A stretch of DNA of 64,000 nucleotides from Dietzia cinnamea NBRC 102147 (GCF_001571065.1 NZ_BCSW01000006.1:1-64000); one strand, 5' to 3'. Positions 33,458-43,176 are shown, counted from the stretch's first letter. Notes: generated from the letters alone by a model not told the origin. Program-made: numbers and translations.

Positions 33458-34759
33458 GTGAGTCATTGGAGCGCCCCCGTCGCCGCAGCCCCCGTGGACG
33501 CCGACGTCGTAGTCCCCGGATCCAAGTCGCTGACCAACCGCGCCCTCCCCCTCGCCGCCCTGGCCGACGGCCCCTCCCGCCTGACCGGCACCCTGCGCAG
33601 CCGGGACACCGACCTCATGATCGGCGCCCTGCGGTCCCTGGGCGCCCGGATCGAGGGCCCCGCCGGCGATCTCCGCCCCGACGACACCGACCTGCTCATC
33701 ACCCCGGGGCCGCTGCGCGGCGGGGAGATCGAGTGCGGGCTGGCCGGGACGGTCATGCGCTTCGTCCCGCCGATCGCCGCTCTCGCCACCGGCCCCTCGA
33801 CCTTCGACGGCGACCCCGCCGCGAGGATCCGCCCGCAGTCCACGGTGCTCGACGCGCTGCGGGCCCTCGGAGCCGAGATCGACGGCGAGCGCCTGCCCTT
33901 CACCGTCTCGGGCGCTGGGTCTCTGCGCGGGGGCCGCGTCGAGATGGACGCCTCGGCCTCCTCGCAGTTCGTCTCCGGCCTCCTGCTCTCGGCCGCCCGC
34001 TTCGACGAGGGCGTCGACCTCGTCCACGTGGGGGCCTCGCCCGTCCCGTCCGGACCGCACATCGAGATGACACTGGCGATGCTCCGCGAGTCCGGCGTCA
34101 CCGTCGAACAGCCGACCCCGTCGTCATGGCGGGTCGCCCCCGGCCCGATCGCGGCCGTCGACCGTGTCGTCGAGCCCGACCTGTCCAACGCCACCCCGTT
34201 CCTGGCCGCCGCGGCGGTCACCGGCGGAACCGTCCGCGTCCCGCACTGGCCCGCCACCACGACCCAGCCCGGCGACGCCATCCGCGACATCCTGCGGGCC
34301 ATGGGCGCGTCCGTGACCCTCGAGATCGCCGACGGTGCGGACCACGGCACCCTCGTCGTCGTCGGCCCCTCCCGCCTCTCCCCCGTCGACCGGGACCTGT
34401 CCGCCGTCGGCGAGCTCACCCCCACCGTCGCCGCGCTGTGCGCCCTGGCCGACGGCCCGTCGCGCCTCACGGGGATCGCGCACCTGCGCGGCCACGAGAC
34501 CGACCGCCTCGCCGCGCTGGCCGCCGAGCTGGGCGCCGTCGGTTGCGGCGTCACCGAGCTCGACGACGGCCTCGAGATCTCCCCCGCGCCCCTGCGCGGC
34601 GCCCCGTGGCGCGCCTACGCCGACCACCGCATGGCCACCGCCGGCGCCATCGTCGGACTGGTCGTGCCGGGTGTCGAGGTCGACGACATCGGGTGCACCT
34701 CCAAGACCCTGCCCGGCTTCACCACCCTGTGGGCCGACATGCTCGCCGGACGGGGCTGA
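33458..34759 (+). CDS. aroA: 3-phosphoshikimate 1-carboxyvinyltransferase (EPSP synthase)
   Basis: The 433-residue enzyme joins shikimate 3-phosphate and phosphoenolpyruvate in aromatic amino acid synthesis. Visible motifs are [11 protein letters not shown] (shikimate phosphate contact), [10 protein letters not shown] (the LAGT version of the NAGT loop seen in mycobacteria), SQFVSGLLL, the catalytic Asp in VEPDLSNA and AVGELTP, the GHETDRL loop and YADHRMA near the end. The GTG at 33458 gives the usual mycobacterial N-terminus; an upstream in-frame ATG would add 20 residues and lies before the -10 box. rsgA begins 9 nt after the stop, so they form a two-gene operon. Confidence 0.96.
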   Translation: MSHWSAPVAAAPVDADVVVPGSKSLTNRALPLAALADGPSRLTGTLRSRDTDLMIGALRSLGARIEGPAGDLRPDDTDLLITPGPLRGGEIECGLAGTVMRFVPPIAALATGPSTFDGDPAARIRPQSTVLDALRALGAEIDGERLPFTVSGAGSLRGGRVEMDASASSQFVSGLLLSAARFDEGVDLVHVGASPVPSGPHIEMTLAMLRESGVTVEQPTPSSWRVAPGPIAAVDRVVEPDLSNATPFLAAAAVTGGTVRVPHWPATTTQPGDAIRDILRAMGASVTLEIADGADHGTLVVVGPSRLSPVDRDLSAVGELTPTVAALCALADGPSRLTGIAHLRGHETDRLAALAAELGAVGCGVTELDDGLEISPAPLRGAPWRAYADHRMATAGAIVGLVVPGVEVDDIGCTSKTLPGFTTLWADMLAGRG

Positions 34760-34768
34760 CGGACCGCC

Positions 34769-35818
34769 ATGCCGAGCGGACGGGGCGCGGGCGGCGCACG
34801 CGGGTGGGACGAATCCGACGTCCGGATCAGGCCCGGCAAGGGGTCGCGCCCGCGCACCAAGCGCCGGCCCAGCCACGACGACGCGGCCGCCGCGATGGTC
34901 GTCGCCGTCGACCGCGGCCGGTGGGGGTGCGTGCTGCTCGACGACGGACCCGGGCACAGCGCCGGCACCCGCGTCGTCGCCATGCGTGCGCGCGAACTGG
35001 GCCGCACGCCCGTGGTGGTGGGTGACCGTGTGGGCGTGGTCGGTGACCTGTCCGGCGCGCGCGACACCCTCACCCGCATCGTGCGCGTCGAGGACCGCTC
35101 CACCGTGTTGCGTCGCACCGCCGACGACTCCGACCCCTACGAGCGCGTCGTGGTGGCCAACGCCCAACTGCTGCTCATCGTGGTCGCCGTGGCCGACCCG
35201 CCGCCCCGCGCCGGCTTCGTCGCCCGCGCGCTCGTGGCCGCCTACACCGGCGGGCTGGAACCGGTCCTGTGCCTGACCAAGGGCGACCTCGACGACCCGT
35301 CCGTGTTCGCCGCCGAGTTCGCCGCCCTCGACGTGCCGGTCCTGCGGGTGGGGGTCGACGACGAGCTGGACGATCTCCACGCCGTGATCGACGGCCGGAT
35401 CTCCGCGATGATCGGGCACTCCGGGGTCGGCAAATCGACGTTGGTCAACCGCCTGGTCCCCGACGCGGACAGAGCGACGGGCGTGGTCTCCGGCGTCGGG
35501 AAGGGCCGGCACACGTCCACCCAGTCGGTCGCGCTCGAACTGGCCGCCGGCGGCTGGGTGGTGGACACGCCCGGCATCCGCAGTTTCGGACTGGCACATG
35601 TCTCGCCCGACGACGTGGTGGCCGCGTTCTCCGACCTCGACGAGATCGCGGCGGACTGCCCACGCGGGTGCACCCACCAGGGACCGCCGGCCGACCCCGA
35701 GTGCGCGTTCGACGCCATCGACGATCCGGCCGTGCACCGACGGGCGATGGCCGTGCGCGAGCTGCTCGGGGCGCTGCAGTCCAACGACCCCTGGGCGCTG
35801 GGACTGGACCAGGACTGA
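34769..35818 (+). CDS. rsgA: RsgA-type circularly permuted ribosome biogenesis GTPase
   Basis: The 349-residue protein has an OB-like N-terminal domain and then the GTPase motifs in permuted order: G4 LTKGDL, G1 GHSGVGKST and G3 DTPGIRSF. The C-terminal zinc segment reads CPRGCTHQ ... C, matching the RsgA zinc finger. RsgA acts in 30S maturation, releasing late assembly factors. The long basic Gly/Arg-rich N-terminus (residues 1-40) is usual in actinobacterial members. It follows aroA by 9 nt. It is convergent with the reductase gene across a 61-nt spacer with GC-only repeats. Corresponds to Rv3228. Confidence 0.94.
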   Translation: MPSGRGAGGARGWDESDVRIRPGKGSRPRTKRRPSHDDAAAAMVVAVDRGRWGCVLLDDGPGHSAGTRVVAMRARELGRTPVVVGDRVGVVGDLSGARDTLTRIVRVEDRSTVLRRTADDSDPYERVVVANAQLLLIVVAVADPPPRAGFVARALVAAYTGGLEPVLCLTKGDLDDPSVFAAEFAALDVPVLRVGVDDELDDLHAVIDGRISAMIGHSGVGKSTLVNRLVPDADRATGVVSGVGKGRHTSTQSVALELAAGGWVVDTPGIRSFGLAHVSPDDVVAAFSDLDEIAADCPRGCTHQGPPADPECAFDAIDDPAVHRRAMAVRELLGALQSNDPWALGLDQD

Positions 35819-35835
35819 CGCGCCGCCACGGGCAC

Positions 35836-35879
35836 GCGGGCGCCGGGCGGCGCGGGCCCGCGGCGGGCGCCGGGCGGCG
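35836..35879. repeat. 17-bp direct repeats around a palindrome in a convergent spacer
   Basis: An identical 17-mer occurs at 35836-35852 and 35863-35879. The segment between and at its edges forms a perfect 12-bp palindrome CGCGGGCCCGCG (35851-35862). The unit lies between the convergent rsgA and reductase genes and may act as a terminator. Confidence 0.65.
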
Positions 35880-36998
35880 TCAGAGCTTGAGCTCGACGTC
35901 CCCCAGCGCGACCGACACGCACGTCTGGATCCGCTCGCCCGGGCCGTGATCGGTGCCGTTGCGCAGGTCCCGCACGTGCCCCTCGTCCAGGCCCACGACG
36001 CAGGTCTGGCAGATGCCCATGCGACACCCGAACGGCATCTGCACGCCGACGCTCTCCCCGCCCTCGAGGATCGTCGTGGCCCCGTCGAGTTCGACGGTCT
36101 TGCCGGTGGAGCCGTACTTGACCGTCCCGCCCGAGGCGCCCGCGTTGCGGTCCACGGTGAACCTCTCGACGTGCAGGTCGTCGCGCCCCGAGGCCTCGAA
36201 GTGCTCGGTCAGTTCGTCGAGCATCGCCGACGGACCGCAGGCCCACGTGGGCCGCTCGGACCAGTCCGGCACCAGCGCCGCCATCTGCTCGGCGTTGATA
36301 CGGCCCTCCTCGCTGGTCACCCGCAGGTGGAGGGTGTACCCGGGCTGGGTGCGCTCCAACGCGAGCAGCTCGTCGTGGAACAGCGCGTCCTCACGGTCGC
36401 GGATGGAGTGGACGTGGACCACGTCGGGGAACCGCTCGTCGGCCGAGCGCCGGTCCAGCGACCGCAGCATGCCCATCACGGGCGTGATGCCCGACCCGGC
36501 GGTGACGAACATCAGCTTGTCCGGAGTCGGGGAGGGCAGGTGGAAGTCACCGGCCGGGGCCTGCAACCGGACGATGGTGCCCGGCTCGACGGTGCCGACG
36601 ATGTGATTGCTCAGCAGGCCCTCCGGCATCGCCTTGACGGTCACCGAGTACTCGCCACGACCGCTCGTGGGCGCCGAGGTCAGCGAGTACGACCGCCACG
36701 TCCAACGGCCGTTGAGCAGCACACCGATCCCCAGATACTGGCCCGGGCGGTACTCCGGGGTGGCGCCCCACCCCGGCTTGATGACGAGCGTCACCGCGTC
36801 GTCGGCCTCGCGACGCACGGAGACGATCTCGCCGCGCAGCTCCCGCGCGGACCACAGTGGGTAGATGAGCGACGAGTAGTCGTCCATGCGCAGTGGGTGC
36901 GTCAGACGGTTGAGGAACCGACGCGCGCCCCGGGGCTCGGGGACCCGCGCGGCCGCCGCCCGCATGATGCGACTGAGCCCGCTCTTCGACTCGGACAT
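35880..36998 (-). CDS. Ferredoxin reductase-type electron carrier for a fatty acid desaturase (Rv3230c-like)
   Basis: The 372-residue flavoprotein has an FAD domain (WRSYSLTS), an NAD(P)H domain (TAGSGITPVMGMLR ... WACGPSAML) and a C-terminal plant-type 2Fe-2S ferredoxin domain (CRMGICQTC with a later Cys in IQTC). It matches Rv3230c, the reductase that feeds electrons to the stearoyl-CoA desaturase DesA3. No desaturase gene lies next to it here: the neighbours are the convergent rsgA and the Rv3231c-like gene. The ATG at 36998 has a GAGGAGG site. A perfect palindrome overlaps the likely -10 region upstream, suggesting a repressor, perhaps of TetR type. Confidence 0.93.
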   Translation of the reverse strand: MSESKSGLSRIMRAAAARVPEPRGARRFLNRLTHPLRMDDYSSLIYPLWSARELRGEIVSVRREADDAVTLVIKPGWGATPEYRPGQYLGIGVLLNGRWTWRSYSLTSAPTSGRGEYSVTVKAMPEGLLSNHIVGTVEPGTIVRLQAPAGDFHLPSPTPDKLMFVTAGSGITPVMGMLRSLDRRSADERFPDVVHVHSIRDREDALFHDELLALERTQPGYTLHLRVTSEEGRINAEQMAALVPDWSERPTWACGPSAMLDELTEHFEASGRDDLHVERFTVDRNAGASGGTVKYGSTGKTVELDGATTILEGGESVGVQMPFGCRMGICQTCVVGLDEGHVRDLRNGTDHGPGERIQTCVSVALGDVELKL

Positions 36999-37061
36999 TG
37001 GTGCCTCCTCGCGTCCGGCCACCCGCGGCCCGGGGATCGGACCGACGCTGCCAGAAGATGA

Positions 37062-37079
37062 ACCTACGGTAGCGTAGGT
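37062..37079 (-). promoter_or_regulatory. Palindromic operator at the reductase promoter
   Basis: ACCTACG-GTAG-CGTAGGT is a perfect inverted repeat with a 4-nt centre, about 63-81 nt before the reductase ATG. A minus-strand TAGGTT (-10 type) overlaps its edge (37061-37066), the position expected for a repressor site. It resembles operators of TetR-type desaturase or lipid regulators, from memory only. Confidence 0.55.
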
Positions 37080-37106
37080 AAGCCGTCGACGCCCATACCG
37101 TCGCCC

Positions 37107-37628
37107 TCAGAGCAGGGTGAGCAGGAACGGCAGTTCCACGGCGTCGTACCACGCCAGATCCACGTCGAGGGCGTCCCCCACGGTGAGCTCCGCGTCCTCG
37201 TCCCCGAGATCGGCCCGATCGACCGCCTCGACGGCGTCTCGCACCAGGTCGACCGCTCCCGCGAGGTCCACGTGCACGGCCGCGATGTCGGCCATCGCGA
37301 CCGTCCCACCGGTCAGGCGCACGACGGCGGTGTCGAGATCCGGGCGCGGCGTGACCTGCTCATCCGGCACGTCCGCGCTCACCACGACACGCCGGTACGG
37401 GTGGGCCTCGTGCGCCGTCCCCGAGTCGAGCTCGCCGCCGAGCAGGCGGAGGGAGGCGCGGGCGGCCTCGAGGAACGCCACGTGCTCGATCTCCTCCATG
37501 TCGCCCTCCGCGTACGACTCGATCAGGGCGGGGGTCGCCGCGAACGCGGTCCCGCTCCGCACGGGCATCTCGCCCGCATCCAGCAGGGTCTCGAGCATCG
37601 TCAGCGTGGCGGGGATGAACAGTCGCAT
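37107..37628 (-). CDS. Conserved protein of unknown function (Rv3231c-like)
   Basis: This 173-residue acidic protein has no membrane segment, cysteine motif or known catalytic signature. It begins MRLFIPATLTMLETLL and has an internal VVSADVPD segment, consistent with the Rv3231c family (DUF6912 by recollection), whose function is unknown. The ATG has an AGGAAGG site. It is followed on the same strand by the reductase but separated from it by the palindromic operator, so it probably has its own transcript or reads through. Synteny with M. tuberculosis supports it as a real gene. Confidence 0.8.
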   Translation of the reverse strand: MRLFIPATLTMLETLLDAGEMPVRSGTAFAATPALIESYAEGDMEEIEHVAFLEAARASLRLLGGELDSGTAHEAHPYRRVVVSADVPDEQVTPRPDLDTAVVRLTGGTVAMADIAAVHVDLAGAVDLVRDAVEAVDRADLGDEDAELTVGDALDVDLAWYDAVELPFLLTLL

Positions 37629-37694
37629 CGGTGGGCCTTCCTGGGGCGGGTGACGGTTACTGGGGGGGGGCGCCGGTGGATCGGCCGGTTCCGG

Positions 37695-39092
37695 TCAGCC
37701 AGCGGAACCGGCGAGCTCGTCCAGGGCCGACGCGATCAGCTCGCCGATCTCCTCGACGTCCGGGACGGCCTGGCGGTCGGAGGTGAAGCCGCAGTACACG
37801 GTGCCGGAGTAACTGCTCATGGACACGGCCAGCGCCTGGCCCTCGAGAAGCGCCGGGACGGGGTAGACCTCGACCAGCTCGCCGTCGCCCCAGAACACCT
37901 TGTGCTGCGGACCGGGGGCGTTGGTCACCACCAGGTCGTAGCTCTCCGACGGCAACATGATCGCCGCCCGGGACGCCAGCGCGTGCAAGGTGGGCGGGGC
38001 GAACCCGGAGAGCCGGGCCAGGGACTTGGCGCCGACCGCCTCCCGCGGGTACCGCTGGGTCGCGGCCTCGCGGGCGATCTGCGCCAACCGCATCCGGGGA
38101 TTCGGCTCCCCCACCGGCATACCGATGAGCGCCGAGGCGATCTCCGCGGACGTGACGTCACCCGGCGCCTCGGCGCCGTCGGCCTCGGCGGTCACGGCCA
38201 TCGGGACGATCGCGCGCAGGCTGTCCGATGTCGACAGTGGATGACCGCAGGACAAGATCCACGACCGCAGCGCCCCGCACAGGACAGCGAGCACCACGTC
38301 GTTGACCTTGCAGGAGTGCGCCCGGGCGATCTCCCTCGCCTCGGACAACGGGAACGACGCGAGCCCGACCCTGCTGCCCCGGGGGCGCGCGGTGCGGAAC
38401 ATCTCCGACAGACCCCCGCCGGGACGCAACACGGAGAGCGTGGCAGCCCCCACGAGACCACGAGTCGCGCGCTCCAGCGCGTTCGCCAGGCGTCCCGAAC
38501 GCCGGACCAACTCCAGGGGGTCGGTCGCGATGGTCATGAGCGCGTCCAGCACCAGCACCCCGTCTCCGGGTGACGGCACGGGCGTCCAGGTGGCGACCTC
38601 GTCGACATCCGCGGAGACGCGCTCGTCGGTCATGAGCACCTGCGCCAGATCGACGGCGTTGGGCCCGCCCAGCAGGACGTGGTGGGTCTTGGTGAGGATC
38701 GCCAACCGGCCGTCGGGCAGGCCCTCGATGAGGTACAGTTCCCACAGCGGACGATCCGCCTCGAGGGGCCTGTCGACCAATCTGGCCACCAGGTCGGCCA
38801 GCTGCCGCATCCCGCCCGGCGCCGGCAGCGCCGACCGGCGGACGTGGAAGCTCAGGTCGAAGTCGGGGTCGTCGACCCAGACCGCCCTGGCCAGGCCGAA
38901 CGGGACCTGGCGGATCCGCTGCCGGTAGCGGGGCGCGTCGGCCAGCCGCGTGTCGACGAATTCCATGACACGGTCGATGTCCCACGGCTCGTCGCGGGCG
39001 ACCAGGGCCAACGAACACGAGTGCCGGCTCCGGGAACGCGCGGCGTCCCCGAGGAGCAGGTCCGCGTCCGCGGTGGCCAGCCTGGTCGCCAC
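37695..39092 (-). CDS. WS/DGAT (Tgs)-family acyltransferase-like protein with altered active site
   Basis: The 465-residue protein has the WS/DGAT fold: the N-terminal condensation half with the conserved RPLWELYLIEGL, then the DUF1298 half with the NDVVLAVLCGALR and NAPGP segments. WS/DGAT enzymes make triacylglycerol or wax esters with the motif HHxxxDG. Here it reads HHVLLGG (H137, H138, G142), so the motif Asp is Gly. The fold otherwise seems complete. Activity may be lost or altered. It follows the HAD gene by 4 nt in one transcript. It is closest in position to Rv3234c (tgs3). Confidence 0.88.
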   Translation of the reverse strand: MATRLATADADLLLGDAARSRSRHSCSLALVARDEPWDIDRVMEFVDTRLADAPRYRQRIRQVPFGLARAVWVDDPDFDLSFHVRRSALPAPGGMRQLADLVARLVDRPLEADRPLWELYLIEGLPDGRLAILTKTHHVLLGGPNAVDLAQVLMTDERVSADVDEVATWTPVPSPGDGVLVLDALMTIATDPLELVRRSGRLANALERATRGLVGAATLSVLRPGGGLSEMFRTARPRGSRVGLASFPLSEAREIARAHSCKVNDVVLAVLCGALRSWILSCGHPLSTSDSLRAIVPMAVTAEADGAEAPGDVTSAEIASALIGMPVGEPNPRMRLAQIAREAATQRYPREAVGAKSLARLSGFAPPTLHALASRAAIMLPSESYDLVVTNAPGPQHKVFWGDGELVEVYPVPALLEGQALAVSMSSYSGTVYCGFTSDRQAVPDVEEIGELIASALDELAGSAG

Positions 39093-39096
39093 GGCG

Positions 39097-39507
39097 TCAG
39101 ACCGCCTCGTCCAACCCGAGCAGACCGCGGATCTCCACGGCCGCCCGATCGAACACCTGGTAGAACACGCCGATCATGCCGGTCTGCACCGCGCCGAGGA
39201 TGTTCTCGATCGCGTCGTCGACCATCACGCACTCCCTCGGCTCGAGCTCGAGGCGGCGGGCGGCCTCGAGGAAGGCCTCCGGCTCGGGCTTCTCGACGCC
39301 GATCGCGCCGCTGAGCACCACGTGGTCGATCCCGTACTCACGGGCGTCCTCGCGGACGCGGTCGGCGCCCGACCCCTCGGGTTCGTTGCTCAGCACGGCG
39401 AGGCGCACATCGTTGGCCCTCGCACCGGTCAGGATCGACCGCCAGTTCTCACGGTCCTCGTCCGTGCCGTCCAGCACGCCGAAGTAGTCGACTATCAGTC
39501 CACGCAT
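39097..39507 (-). CDS. Small HAD-superfamily hydrolase-like protein
   Basis: The 136-residue protein is short for a HAD-IA enzyme and has no room for a cap domain. Motif I reads VDYFGVLDG: the nucleophile Asp (D7) is present, but the acid/base Asp two residues on is Phe. Motif II (VLSNEPEG), the lysine in GVEKPEPEAF and motif IV (MVDDAIEN) are intact. It may be an enzyme with altered chemistry or a binding protein. The -10 box TAGGCT ends 6 nt before the ATG, suggesting a leaderless transcript that continues into the WS/DGAT-like gene. Confidence 0.82.
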   Translation of the reverse strand: MRGLIVDYFGVLDGTDEDRENWRSILTGARANDVRLAVLSNEPEGSGADRVREDAREYGIDHVVLSGAIGVEKPEPEAFLEAARRLELEPRECVMVDDAIENILGAVQTGMIGVFYQVFDRAAVEIRGLLGLDEAV

Positions 39508-39513
39508 GGGGAC

Positions 39514-39519
39514 AGCCTA
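39514..39519 (-). promoter_or_regulatory. -10 box (TAGGCT), leaderless HAD gene
   Basis: On the minus strand TAGGCT ends 6 nt before the ATG at 39507; it would drive the HAD and WS/DGAT-like genes. Confidence 0.5.
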
Positions 39520-39635
39520 GGCAACACCCGTCCGGTGTGCAGTAGGCGAGGTGGAACCACGGCCGCGATCCGCGGCGTCAAGAGGGTAGAGGACGCGAGA
39601 CCACCGAGGGTCGAGCGCGAGAGGAGCCCAGCCAG

Positions 39636-40202
39636 ATGACACCGACACCCGTATCCGCACCGACGTCCGGCCGGCCGCCGCCGGCCGCCGTGATCGCCGC
39701 CGGAGGCGCCGCGGAGACGCACACGGCGGACGGCCGGATCCGACCCCTGCCGCCGACGGAACCCGAACCGGGTTCGCGGGGACGTGAGCGCGAGCGCGTC
39801 GTCCAACGCACCCCGGGAACCGCGCCCGCCCCGGACGAGGAGGTACCCGTGCCTGCACGACGGGCCGCCCACGCGCTCGTCGTCATGGCGCTGGAGGTCG
39901 TGGATCGTCGGCGCGCGCCGCAGAACACCCGTGGGGCGTTCCCGCCGCATCTCATGGAGATGCTGCGTTCCCTCGCGCGCACCGGTGTACCCGGACAGCA
40001 CCTGGGGCCCGCCAGACTCCACCGCCTCCACATCCATGCCGCCGGCGCCGTGGCGACGGACGCGGGGCCGGACGGGGACCCCGGGTCCCGGGACTACGAG
40101 GTCTGCGCCACGTACGCGCGCGGACCGCGGCTGTTCGCCGTCGCGGCCCGCATCCGGGTGACACCCACGGGGGCCGGCTGCACGGCCCTGCGGTTGGTGT
40201 GA
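39636..40202 (+). CDS. Rv3235 family Ala/Arg/Pro-rich protein
   Basis: The 188-residue protein has a long disordered Pro/Ala/Arg/Glu-rich first half and a small conserved C-terminal domain (about residues 70-188) with RRAAHALVVMALEVVDRRRAP and a strand-rich end. It matches the Rv3235 family, which lies near secA in mycolic-acid actinobacteria; function unknown, perhaps secretion-linked by neighbourhood. The ATG has a GAGGAG site. It is divergent from the HAD gene and convergent with secA1. No membrane helix or signal peptide is seen. Confidence 0.8.
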   Translation: MTPTPVSAPTSGRPPPAAVIAAGGAAETHTADGRIRPLPPTEPEPGSRGRERERVVQRTPGTAPAPDEEVPVPARRAAHALVVMALEVVDRRRAPQNTRGAFPPHLMEMLRSLARTGVPGQHLGPARLHRLHIHAAGAVATDAGPDGDPGSRDYEVCATYARGPRLFAVAARIRVTPTGAGCTALRLV

Positions 40203-40211
40203 GCGCCCCGG

Positions 40212-40251
40212 CGCGGTGGCCGGGCGGGACCGATCAGTCCCGGCGACCGCG
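40212..40251. terminator. Imperfect hairpin between Rv3235-like gene and secA1
   Basis: Outer arms CGCGGT / ACCGCG and inner arms CGGGAC / GTCCCG pair with small bulges; the hairpin includes the secA1 stop codon, so it can end both convergent transcripts. Confidence 0.4.
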
Positions 40252-43011
40252 CGAGGCGGTCCGGGCGGCCCGCTCCCGGCGCTCGGCCCGCTGCTGACGC
40301 TCCTGCGAGCGGCGCTCGGCCCGGTTGGCGCTGGCGCCCTCGTCGACCATCTGGGCGTCGCCGCTCTCCGACGGGCCGGAGAACTGCATCTGCTCCTCGC
40401 TCACGTCCCGGCCGGTGCCGGCCGCCTGGAGGATGGGATTGCCACCCGCCAGCGCCGCGGCCTGCGCGGCCGACGGGCCGGCCATCGCCGCCTGCTGCCG
40501 GCCCGCCTGGACCTTGACGTTGAACAGGAACGCCACGGTCTCCTCGCGCACGCCGTCCATCATCGCCGAGAACATGTCGTAGCCCTCGCGCTGGTACTCG
40601 ACCAACGGGTCGCGCTGGGCCATCGCCCGCAGACCGATGCCCTCCTTGAGGTAGTCCATCTCGTAGAGGTGCTCGCGCCACTTGCGGTCGAGGACCTGCA
40701 ACATGACCGACCGCTCGAGCTGGCGCATCGCGCCCTCGCCGCCGATCCCCTCGATCTCGGCCTCGCGCTCGTCGTACCGGGCGAAGACGTCGTCGAGGAC
40801 GGCGTCCTTGAGGTTCTTGGCGGACAGATCGCCGGGAGAGCCGTACTCGTCCCCGTCGATGATCTCCTGCGCGGTGATCGACACGGGGTACAGCTGCCGC
40901 AGCGCGTCCCACAGCTTCTCCAGGTCCCAGTCCTCGACGTACCCCTCGGCGGTGGCGCCGTCGACGTAGGCGCTGACCACCTGGTAGATCATCGACTCGA
41001 CCTGGTCGGTGATGTCCTCGCCCTCGAGGATGCGCTTGCGCTCACGGTAGATGACCGTGCGCTGCTGGTTCATCACCTCGTCGTACTTGAGCACGTCCTT
41101 GCGGATCTCGAAGTTCTGCGACTCGACCTGCGTCTGAGCGTTCTTCACGGCGCGCGAGACCATGCCGGCCTCGATGGGCACGTCGTCGGGCAGGCTCAGC
41201 CTGTTCATGATCGCCTCGACGGCCGCGCCGTTGAAGCGCCTCATGAGCTCGTCACCCAGCGACAGGTAGAAGCGGGACTCCCCCGGGTCGCCCTGGCGGC
41301 CGGAACGACCGCGCAGCTGGTTGTCGATGCGGCGCGAGTCGTGCCGCTCGGTGCCCAGGACGTAGAGGCCACCGGCCTCGCGGACCCGCTCGCCCTCCTC
41401 CTTGGTGAGCTTGCGCATCCGCTCGATCTCGGCGTCCCACGCGGCCTCGTACTCCTCCGGGGTGGTCACCGGGTCGAGACCGCGCTCGCGGAGGTTGAGG
41501 TCTGCGATGATGTCGGGGTTACCGCCCAGCACGATGTCGGTACCGCGGCCGGCCATGTTGGTGGCGACCGTGACCGCGCCGGGCCGGCCGGCCTGGGCGA
41601 TGATCTGGGCCTCCTGGGCGTGGAACTTCGCGTTGAGCACGTGGTGCTTGATGCCCTTGCGGGTGAGCAGCCGGGACAGGTGTTCACTGCGCTCGACGGA
41701 GGCGGTGCCCACGAGCACCGGCTGCTTCTTCTCGACCCGCTCGGCGATGTCCTCGACCACTGCGGCGAACTTGGCCTCCTCGGTCTTGTAGATGAGGTCG
41801 GGCTGGTCCGCGCGGGCCATGGGGCGGTTGGTCGGAATGGGCATGACCTCAAGCTTGTAGATCTGGTACAGCTCGGCCGCCTCCGTCTCGGCGGTGCCGG
41901 TCATGCCGGCCAGCTTCTCGTAGAGCCGGAAGTAGTTCTGGAGCGTGATGGTGGCCAGGGTCTGGTTCTCGGCCTTGATCTCCACGCGCTCCTTGGCCTC
42001 GATGGCCTGGTGCATGCCCTCGTTGTAGCGGCGACCGTCGAGGACGCGCCCGGTGAACTCGTCGACGATGATGACGTCGCCGTCGCGGACGATGTAGTCC
42101 TTGTCCTTGGTGAACAGCTCCTTGGCCTTGATGGAGTTGTTCAGGTAACTCACCAGCGGCGAGTTGGCGGCCTCGTAGAGGTTGTCGATGCCCAGCTGGT
42201 CCTCGACGAATTCCACGCCCTGCTCGGTGACGCCGATGGTCCGCTTCTTGCGGTCCACCTCGTAGTGGGTGCCCTCCTCCAACAGCGGGGCGATGCGCGC
42301 GAACTCGGCGTACCACTTGCTGGAACCGTCGGCGGGACCGGAGATGATGAGCGGGGTCCGCGCCTCGTCGATGAGGATGGAGTCGACCTCGTCGACGATC
42401 GCGTAGTTGTGGCCGCGCTGGACGAGCTGGGCGGTGTCGTGCGCCATGTTGTCGCGCAGGTAGTCGAACCCGAACTCGTTGTTCGTGCCGTAGGTGATGT
42501 CGGCGTGGTAGGCCTCGCGCCGCTGGTCGGGCGTCATGCCGCTGAGGATGGCGCCCACGGACAGGCCCAGGAAGCGGTGGACGCGGCCCATCCACTCGGC
42601 GTCGCGCTTCGCGAGGTAGTCGTTGACCGTCACCACGTGCACACCCTTGTCGGACAGGGCGTTGAGGTAAGCGGGCAGCACACAGGTCAGGGTCTTGCCC
42701 TCGCCGGTCTTCATCTCGGCGACGGACCCGGTGTGCAGCACGATGGCGCCGATGATCTGCACCTTGTACGGCTTCTGCCCGAGGACGCGGTACGCGGCCT
42801 CGCGCGCCACGGCGAACGCCTCGGGCAGCAGGTCGTCCAGCGTCTCCCCCTCGGCCACCCGACGTTTGAACTCCCCGGTCTTCGCCCGGAGCTCGTCGTC
42901 GGTCAACTTCTCCGTGTCGGCGGAGAGCGAGTCCACGTAGTCGGCGAGAGCGGTGTACTTCTTGAGCTTTCGCCCCTCGCCGGCCCGCAGCAGCTTGGAA
43001 AGAATGGACAC
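40234..43011 (-). CDS. secA1: Preprotein translocase ATPase SecA1
   Basis: The 925-residue motor of the general Sec pathway begins with [19 protein letters not shown] and has the nucleotide motifs [37 protein letters not shown] and [10 protein letters not shown]. The middle carries the preprotein crosslinking and helical scaffold parts. The C-terminal tail is basic and Ala/Arg-rich without the SecB-binding zinc finger, as in other actinobacterial SecA1. The GTG at 43011 is chosen for fit with the conserved N-terminus; the frame extends upstream without similarity. It sits alone between two hairpins. Confidence 0.97.
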   Translation of the reverse strand: MSILSKLLRAGEGRKLKKYTALADYVDSLSADTEKLTDDELRAKTGEFKRRVAEGETLDDLLPEAFAVAREAAYRVLGQKPYKVQIIGAIVLHTGSVAEMKTGEGKTLTCVLPAYLNALSDKGVHVVTVNDYLAKRDAEWMGRVHRFLGLSVGAILSGMTPDQRREAYHADITYGTNNEFGFDYLRDNMAHDTAQLVQRGHNYAIVDEVDSILIDEARTPLIISGPADGSSKWYAEFARIAPLLEEGTHYEVDRKKRTIGVTEQGVEFVEDQLGIDNLYEAANSPLVSYLNNSIKAKELFTKDKDYIVRDGDVIIVDEFTGRVLDGRRYNEGMHQAIEAKERVEIKAENQTLATITLQNYFRLYEKLAGMTGTAETEAAELYQIYKLEVMPIPTNRPMARADQPDLIYKTEEAKFAAVVEDIAERVEKKQPVLVGTASVERSEHLSRLLTRKGIKHHVLNAKFHAQEAQIIAQAGRPGAVTVATNMAGRGTDIVLGGNPDIIADLNLRERGLDPVTTPEEYEAAWDAEIERMRKLTKEEGERVREAGGLYVLGTERHDSRRIDNQLRGRSGRQGDPGESRFYLSLGDELMRRFNGAAVEAIMNRLSLPDDVPIEAGMVSRAVKNAQTQVESQNFEIRKDVLKYDEVMNQQRTVIYRERKRILEGEDITDQVESMIYQVVSAYVDGATAEGYVEDWDLEKLWDALRQLYPVSITAQEIIDGDEYGSPGDLSAKNLKDAVLDDVFARYDEREAEIEGIGGEGAMRQLERSVMLQVLDRKWREHLYEMDYLKEGIGLRAMAQRDPLVEYQREGYDMFSAMMDGVREETVAFLFNVKVQAGRQQAAMAGPSAAQAAALAGGNPILQAAGTGRDVSEEQMQFSGPSESGDAQMVDEGASANRAERRSQERQQRAERRERAARTASRGRRD

Positions 43012-43115
43012 AGTCTCGAACGTCCTCGTGGTCGGGGAAGTGGTCGTGGTATCTGCGACCTGCGTGGTGGCACGCGGGCCCGGGTTCATCCTAGGTGCTT
43101 CGGGCCGTCCTGACA

Positions 43116-43159
43116 CGCCGAGGGCGGTCCGGTCGAGTGGGACCGGACCGCCCTCGGCG
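43116..43159 (-). terminator. 19-bp perfect hairpin after hpf
   Basis: Arms 43116-43134 and 43141-43159 pair perfectly over 19 bp with a 6-nt loop, 17 nt past the stop of the minus-strand hpf gene and before secA1. Confidence 0.85.
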
Positions 43160-43176
43160 GGTGCGGGTGGAGGCCG

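Noticed and set aside
40216-43113. Plus-strand open frame of about 965 codons opposite secA1
   Set aside because: It is the antisense mirror of secA1, rich in Val, His, Leu and Gly, with no recognisable domain. Long antisense frames are expected at this GC content.
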